Source: Marinomonas maritima
Lineage (GTDB): Bacteria > Pseudomonadota > Gammaproteobacteria > Pseudomonadales > Marinomonadaceae
Reading direction: 5' to 3'
Length of the DNA stretch: 64,000 nt
Assembly (NCBI RefSeq): GCF_024435075.2
Contig: NZ_JAMZEG020000004.1
Coordinates: 67,001 to 131,000, forward strand
The translations under genes were made by a program, and so were the position numbers. Each line of letters opens with the position of its first letter. Position 1 is the first letter of the stretch. The notes beneath the pieces were generated by a model. The model was not told the origin of the DNA and did not search any database. It saw only the letters and a list, made by a program, of their open reading frames with translations. Below are positions 61,678-64,000 of the stretch, piece by piece.

Positions 61678-62505
61678 CTAGGTGCGCAGCAAATGTCGTC
61701 TAAATTGATACGGCGTCACGCCGAAAACTGGCTTGAAACGGCGGTTAAAATAACTCAGATCCGTAAAGCCAAACATAAACGCCACATCCGCCAATGGCAT
61801 GCCACGCTCTATCGCCTGTTTGGCGCGATTAATACGGTAATTTTGCCAGTATTGATGTGGCGTCATGCCAAAATAATCCCGAAAGCAGCGCAACAAGTGA
61901 TACTTCGACATATGCGCCACTTGGCTTAAAGCATCGAGCGAAACGTCTTCGCCAACGTGCGCATGTAAATACTCTCGGACACGTTCAAAAACGGGGTCTT
62001 TAGAACGCAGTTTAGATTCAATCTGAATGCCTTTTTGGCGAGCAAGATACTCAGCAAATTCAAATAACGCGGAAGAATACTCCAACGCTGACGTTGCTGG
62101 GTCTTCAACCAGCTGAGCCAAACATAAAATATGCGCTTTTAACACTGGATCGTTTTGAACCATTTGTTCAATTCGAAAATTTTTTGCACGGCGAACGCCC
62201 GCGCTTTCCAACATGGGAGACAATTGATCTGGATGAACATAGAGCATTTTGTAATGCAGTGTGTCGTCACCACCTGAGTGACCGTCATGCGCGTCTTCAG
62301 GATTAAACACAATCACATTGCCAGAATGGCTTTTGTGATGTTCGCCTAACGCGAAGAAGTCCTGACGACCAGACAAGGTCACACCAAAAGAAAACTCCTC
62401 ATGCGCGTGCGTGTCGTAGGTGAAATCGTTCATCGATGCCTCAAGCAACATCATCTCATTAACGCCCGCACTTTTCGCAAACTGGAAACGATTTTCTGTT
62501 GACAT
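61678..62505 (-). CDS. AraC-family regulator with cupin domain, upstream of the LysE gene
   Basis: A 275-residue regulator. The N-terminal cupin-type AraC binding domain (about 20-150, with THAHEEFSFGVTLSGRQDFF) precedes two C-terminal HTHs (about 175-275, LSQVAHMSKYHLLRCFRDYF). The ATG at 62505 has AGAGG five bases upstream. The open frame extends further upstream without support. It lies upstream of the LysE exporter on the same strand, the usual regulator-exporter pairing. Confidence 0.92.
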   Translation of the reverse strand: MSTENRFQFAKSAGVNEMMLLEASMNDFTYDTHAHEEFSFGVTLSGRQDFFALGEHHKSHSGNVIVFNPEDAHDGHSGGDDTLHYKMLYVHPDQLSPMLESAGVRRAKNFRIEQMVQNDPVLKAHILCLAQLVEDPATSALEYSSALFEFAEYLARQKGIQIESKLRSKDPVFERVREYLHAHVGEDVSLDALSQVAHMSKYHLLRCFRDYFGMTPHQYWQNYRINRAKQAIERGMPLADVAFMFGFTDLSYFNRRFKPVFGVTPYQFRRHLLRT

Positions 62506-62734
62506 CACAACCTCTCGAAACAAACCCAATCCATAACGATAGACTAACCAATAACAAACAAAAAAGATTGGACGATATTGCGCAATGTCATTCGTTCGGT
62601 GAAAAATAAAGCACTCAAAACGGTGTAAGAAAGAAATGAAAAACAGTAAAGCTTTATCCAAAAACAATCTAATCCGTTCGGATGAAAGCGACTCAACGAT
62701 TTCATTCAGTCATTTGGGAAGCAAGTTGATTGGC

Positions 62735-63628
62735 TTATTGTTTACGCCATACGTTAGGCGTCACACCTACAATACGTCTAAATGCTGCAGAAAATTTACT
62801 CGGGTTAGCGTAACCCACTTGCAATGCAATATCGGTGATCATAATAGACTTATCTACTAATAGGCGTTTGGCGTATTCCATACGACGAAAGGTAAAGTAA
62901 GCATAAGGAGAAAAGCCCGTTGATGCCTGAAATGAGCGAGTAAATGAACGAACATCTTGACCCGTTAAATCCGCTAGTTCAGCCACACTAACATCACCGC
63001 CAAGACGGCTTTCCATAAAATCTAAAGTCCGTTGTAAGCGCCGACCATTTAGCGGGTACACGATGGCCTTTTGTAAGTTTTTCGGTTCATAGCCTACCAG
63101 TCTATTTAGTAACGTATAAATTCCTTGTTCAAAAAACGCGCCCGATAAGCCATGAACTTCTGCATCTCGCCATAATGCGGTCATAACCGCCGTTAATAGT
63201 GGATCATTATGAAGCGAAGACGCGGCAGGAATAAGGTTTTCCACATAAAAACCTCCCGCATTATCTAAAGTAAAAGCATCAAGTTTAATCGCTATTCCTA
63301 ACATCTGGGTTTGAGGCCAGTAGCCTGATGCAATAGTTCCCGGTAATGCCATGGCAACCGTTCCGGGACGTAAGACACCTTCCAGTGATGGCCCTTCACC
63401 TTCCCGTTTCATGCGACCAATATGGCCGGTACAAAGGTTAAGCATTAGAAAAGGTGAAGGCTTTGCTGAAAAGTTGCCTTCAAATGCCATAAAGTCAGCA
63501 TGCGCTAATAGGCATTCGCCTTTTTTATCTGAAATAGAGAGAGTAGGAATAATGCCTAAATCAGACATTCGGCTATTCAAACCGTTGAGTTCAGCTTGAG
63601 AAATATGACCATTCAATTGATTTGTCAT
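62735..63628 (-). CDS. AraC-family regulator, probably of iron/siderophore uptake
   Basis: A 297-residue AraC regulator. The C-terminal HTH domain covers about 200-297 (LADLTGQDVRSFTRSFQAST, ALQVGYANPSKFSAAFRR). The N-terminal part does not match the simple cupin type. A Fur box lies upstream and a siderophore transporter ATPase gene ends just upstream on the same strand, so it may activate siderophore genes. AGGGTG six bases before the ATG supports the start. Confidence 0.9.
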   Translation of the reverse strand: MTNQLNGHISQAELNGLNSRMSDLGIIPTLSISDKKGECLLAHADFMAFEGNFSAKPSPFLMLNLCTGHIGRMKREGEGPSLEGVLRPGTVAMALPGTIASGYWPQTQMLGIAIKLDAFTLDNAGGFYVENLIPAASSLHNDPLLTAVMTALWRDAEVHGLSGAFFEQGIYTLLNRLVGYEPKNLQKAIVYPLNGRRLQRTLDFMESRLGGDVSVAELADLTGQDVRSFTRSFQASTGFSPYAYFTFRRMEYAKRLLVDKSIMITDIALQVGYANPSKFSAAFRRIVGVTPNVWRKQ

Positions 63629-63710
63629 TTATAACACCCTAAAAGCAATCCCATTTCTAAGAGATTTCTCGCCGCTATGAAAAAAGTTATCTTTTCATAG
63701 CAAAATAACA

Positions 63711-63729
63711 CAAATGAGAATCGCTATCA
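63711..63729 (-). promoter_or_regulatory. Fur box upstream of the AraC regulator
   Basis: CAAATGAGAATCGCTATCA on the plus strand fits the Fur consensus in its AATGAGAAT and CTATC blocks. It lies 82 bases before the AraC start and downstream of the siderophore ATPase stop, so the regulator is likely iron-repressed. Confidence 0.6.
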
Positions 63730-63821
63730 AAAAAGAACTTATAGCGTCAATACTCTCGCTTTTTTAGTCCGTATTTTATTAGTGCCAGCATTCATTGCTC
63801 ATATGAAATAAGCTGACGTTT

Positions 63822-64000
63822 TTATTGATGTTGGTCGAGTATGACAGAAGGTTTGACGGACAATGAATGATGGTAATATTCTGCTTTTATGCCGTATACA
63901 CTTTCAAGGTGTGATCGTTGTAAAACACTTTCAGGCCGGCCTTTTGTGACCATTTTTCCGTTATTTAATAGGACTAATTGATCGGCAAAACTGGCCGCTA
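63822..64000 (-). CDS. Siderophore ABC transporter ATP-binding protein, C-terminal part
   Basis: The window cuts this gene; 58 residues and the stop are present. ASFADQLVLLNNGKMVTKGR and PESVLQRSHLESVYGIKAE fit the C-terminus of FepC/FecE-type ATPases for ferric siderophore uptake. The Walker motifs lie outside. The Fur box and AraC gene next to it support an iron-uptake role. Confidence 0.85.
   Translation of the reverse strand, partial: AASFADQLVLLNNGKMVTKGRPESVLQRSHLESVYGIKAEYYHHSLSVKPSVILDQHQ

Noticed and set aside
1..64000. CRISPR arrays, tRNA and rRNA genes, IS elements
   Set aside because: No regularly spaced repeats, cloverleaf-like or rRNA-like sequence, transposase frame or matching terminal repeats were found by reading; a tRNAscan or ISfinder search was not possible.

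Overview
The window looks like chromosome of a marine gammaproteobacterium of the Oceanospirillales type, most likely Marinomonas or a close relative. This is inferred from gene content, not from a marker gene: nrdR next to ribD, choline-to-betaine genes, an ornithine-lipid synthase, many EamA exporters, an ECF sigma/ChrR photo-oxidative module, a TonB-ExbB-ExbD system, and moderate GC. No rRNA, tRNA, CRISPR array or insertion sequence was seen. Both edges cut genes: ribD (first bases) and a siderophore ABC transporter ATPase (last bases).

Layout. 1-3.4 kb: ribD start, nrdR, an EamA transporter and ettA. 3.4-5.9 kb: a small accessory patch with a DUF2971 protein, tandem palindromes, a HigBA-like toxin-antitoxin pair and a hydratase-fold protein. 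6-8.8 kb: aminotransferase and EamA exporter, divergent from an Lrp/AsnC regulator. 9-12.4 kb: DUF2868 protein plus DUF3482 GTPase, and a PlsC-type acyltransferase. 12.4-22 kb: a GGDEF-EAL protein, psuK-psuG, rlmF, a LysR/EamA divergent pair with a shared palindrome, and a CSS-EAL phosphodiesterase. 22.2-30.3 kb: an eight-gene operon (NTF2-like, SDR, FAD oxidoreductase, DUF1365, Cfa, DUF2878, secreted protein, DUF3833 lipoprotein) divergent from an ECF sigma factor and its ChrR anti-sigma. Matching TGATCC-N16-CGT promoters face both ways.

30.3-37.1 kb: two small-protein genes with strong hairpins around them, the bifunctional ornithine-lipid synthase olsF behind a Pho box, an unannotated His-rich 50-residue membrane protein, a lone E-set/CBM48 protein, and betBA with a palindromic operator but no adjacent betI. 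37.1-46.8 kb: a chemoreceptor, cpdB, an amidohydrolase with a small membrane protein, a LysR regulator, a zinc metallopeptidase and a DnaJ-related protein. 46.9-50.7 kb: mltA, then exbB-exbD-exbD-tonB behind a Fur box.

50.8-60.9 kb is the most unusual part. It is a single-strand type I restriction-modification operon, hsdM-hsdS-(HEPN/HI0074-like)-(RhuM-Fic)-hsdR-(SWIM). The HsdR protein carries about 110 extra N-terminal residues that read as a catalytically degenerate minimal nucleotidyltransferase (MNT) domain. The separate HI0074-like protein, the usual partner of MNT, has also lost its R-x4-H-x-Y motif. The operon may therefore use an inactive HEPN-MNT pair as a structural or regulatory part of restriction. 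The window ends with a LysE exporter, two AraC regulators, a second Fur box and the truncated siderophore transporter ATPase.
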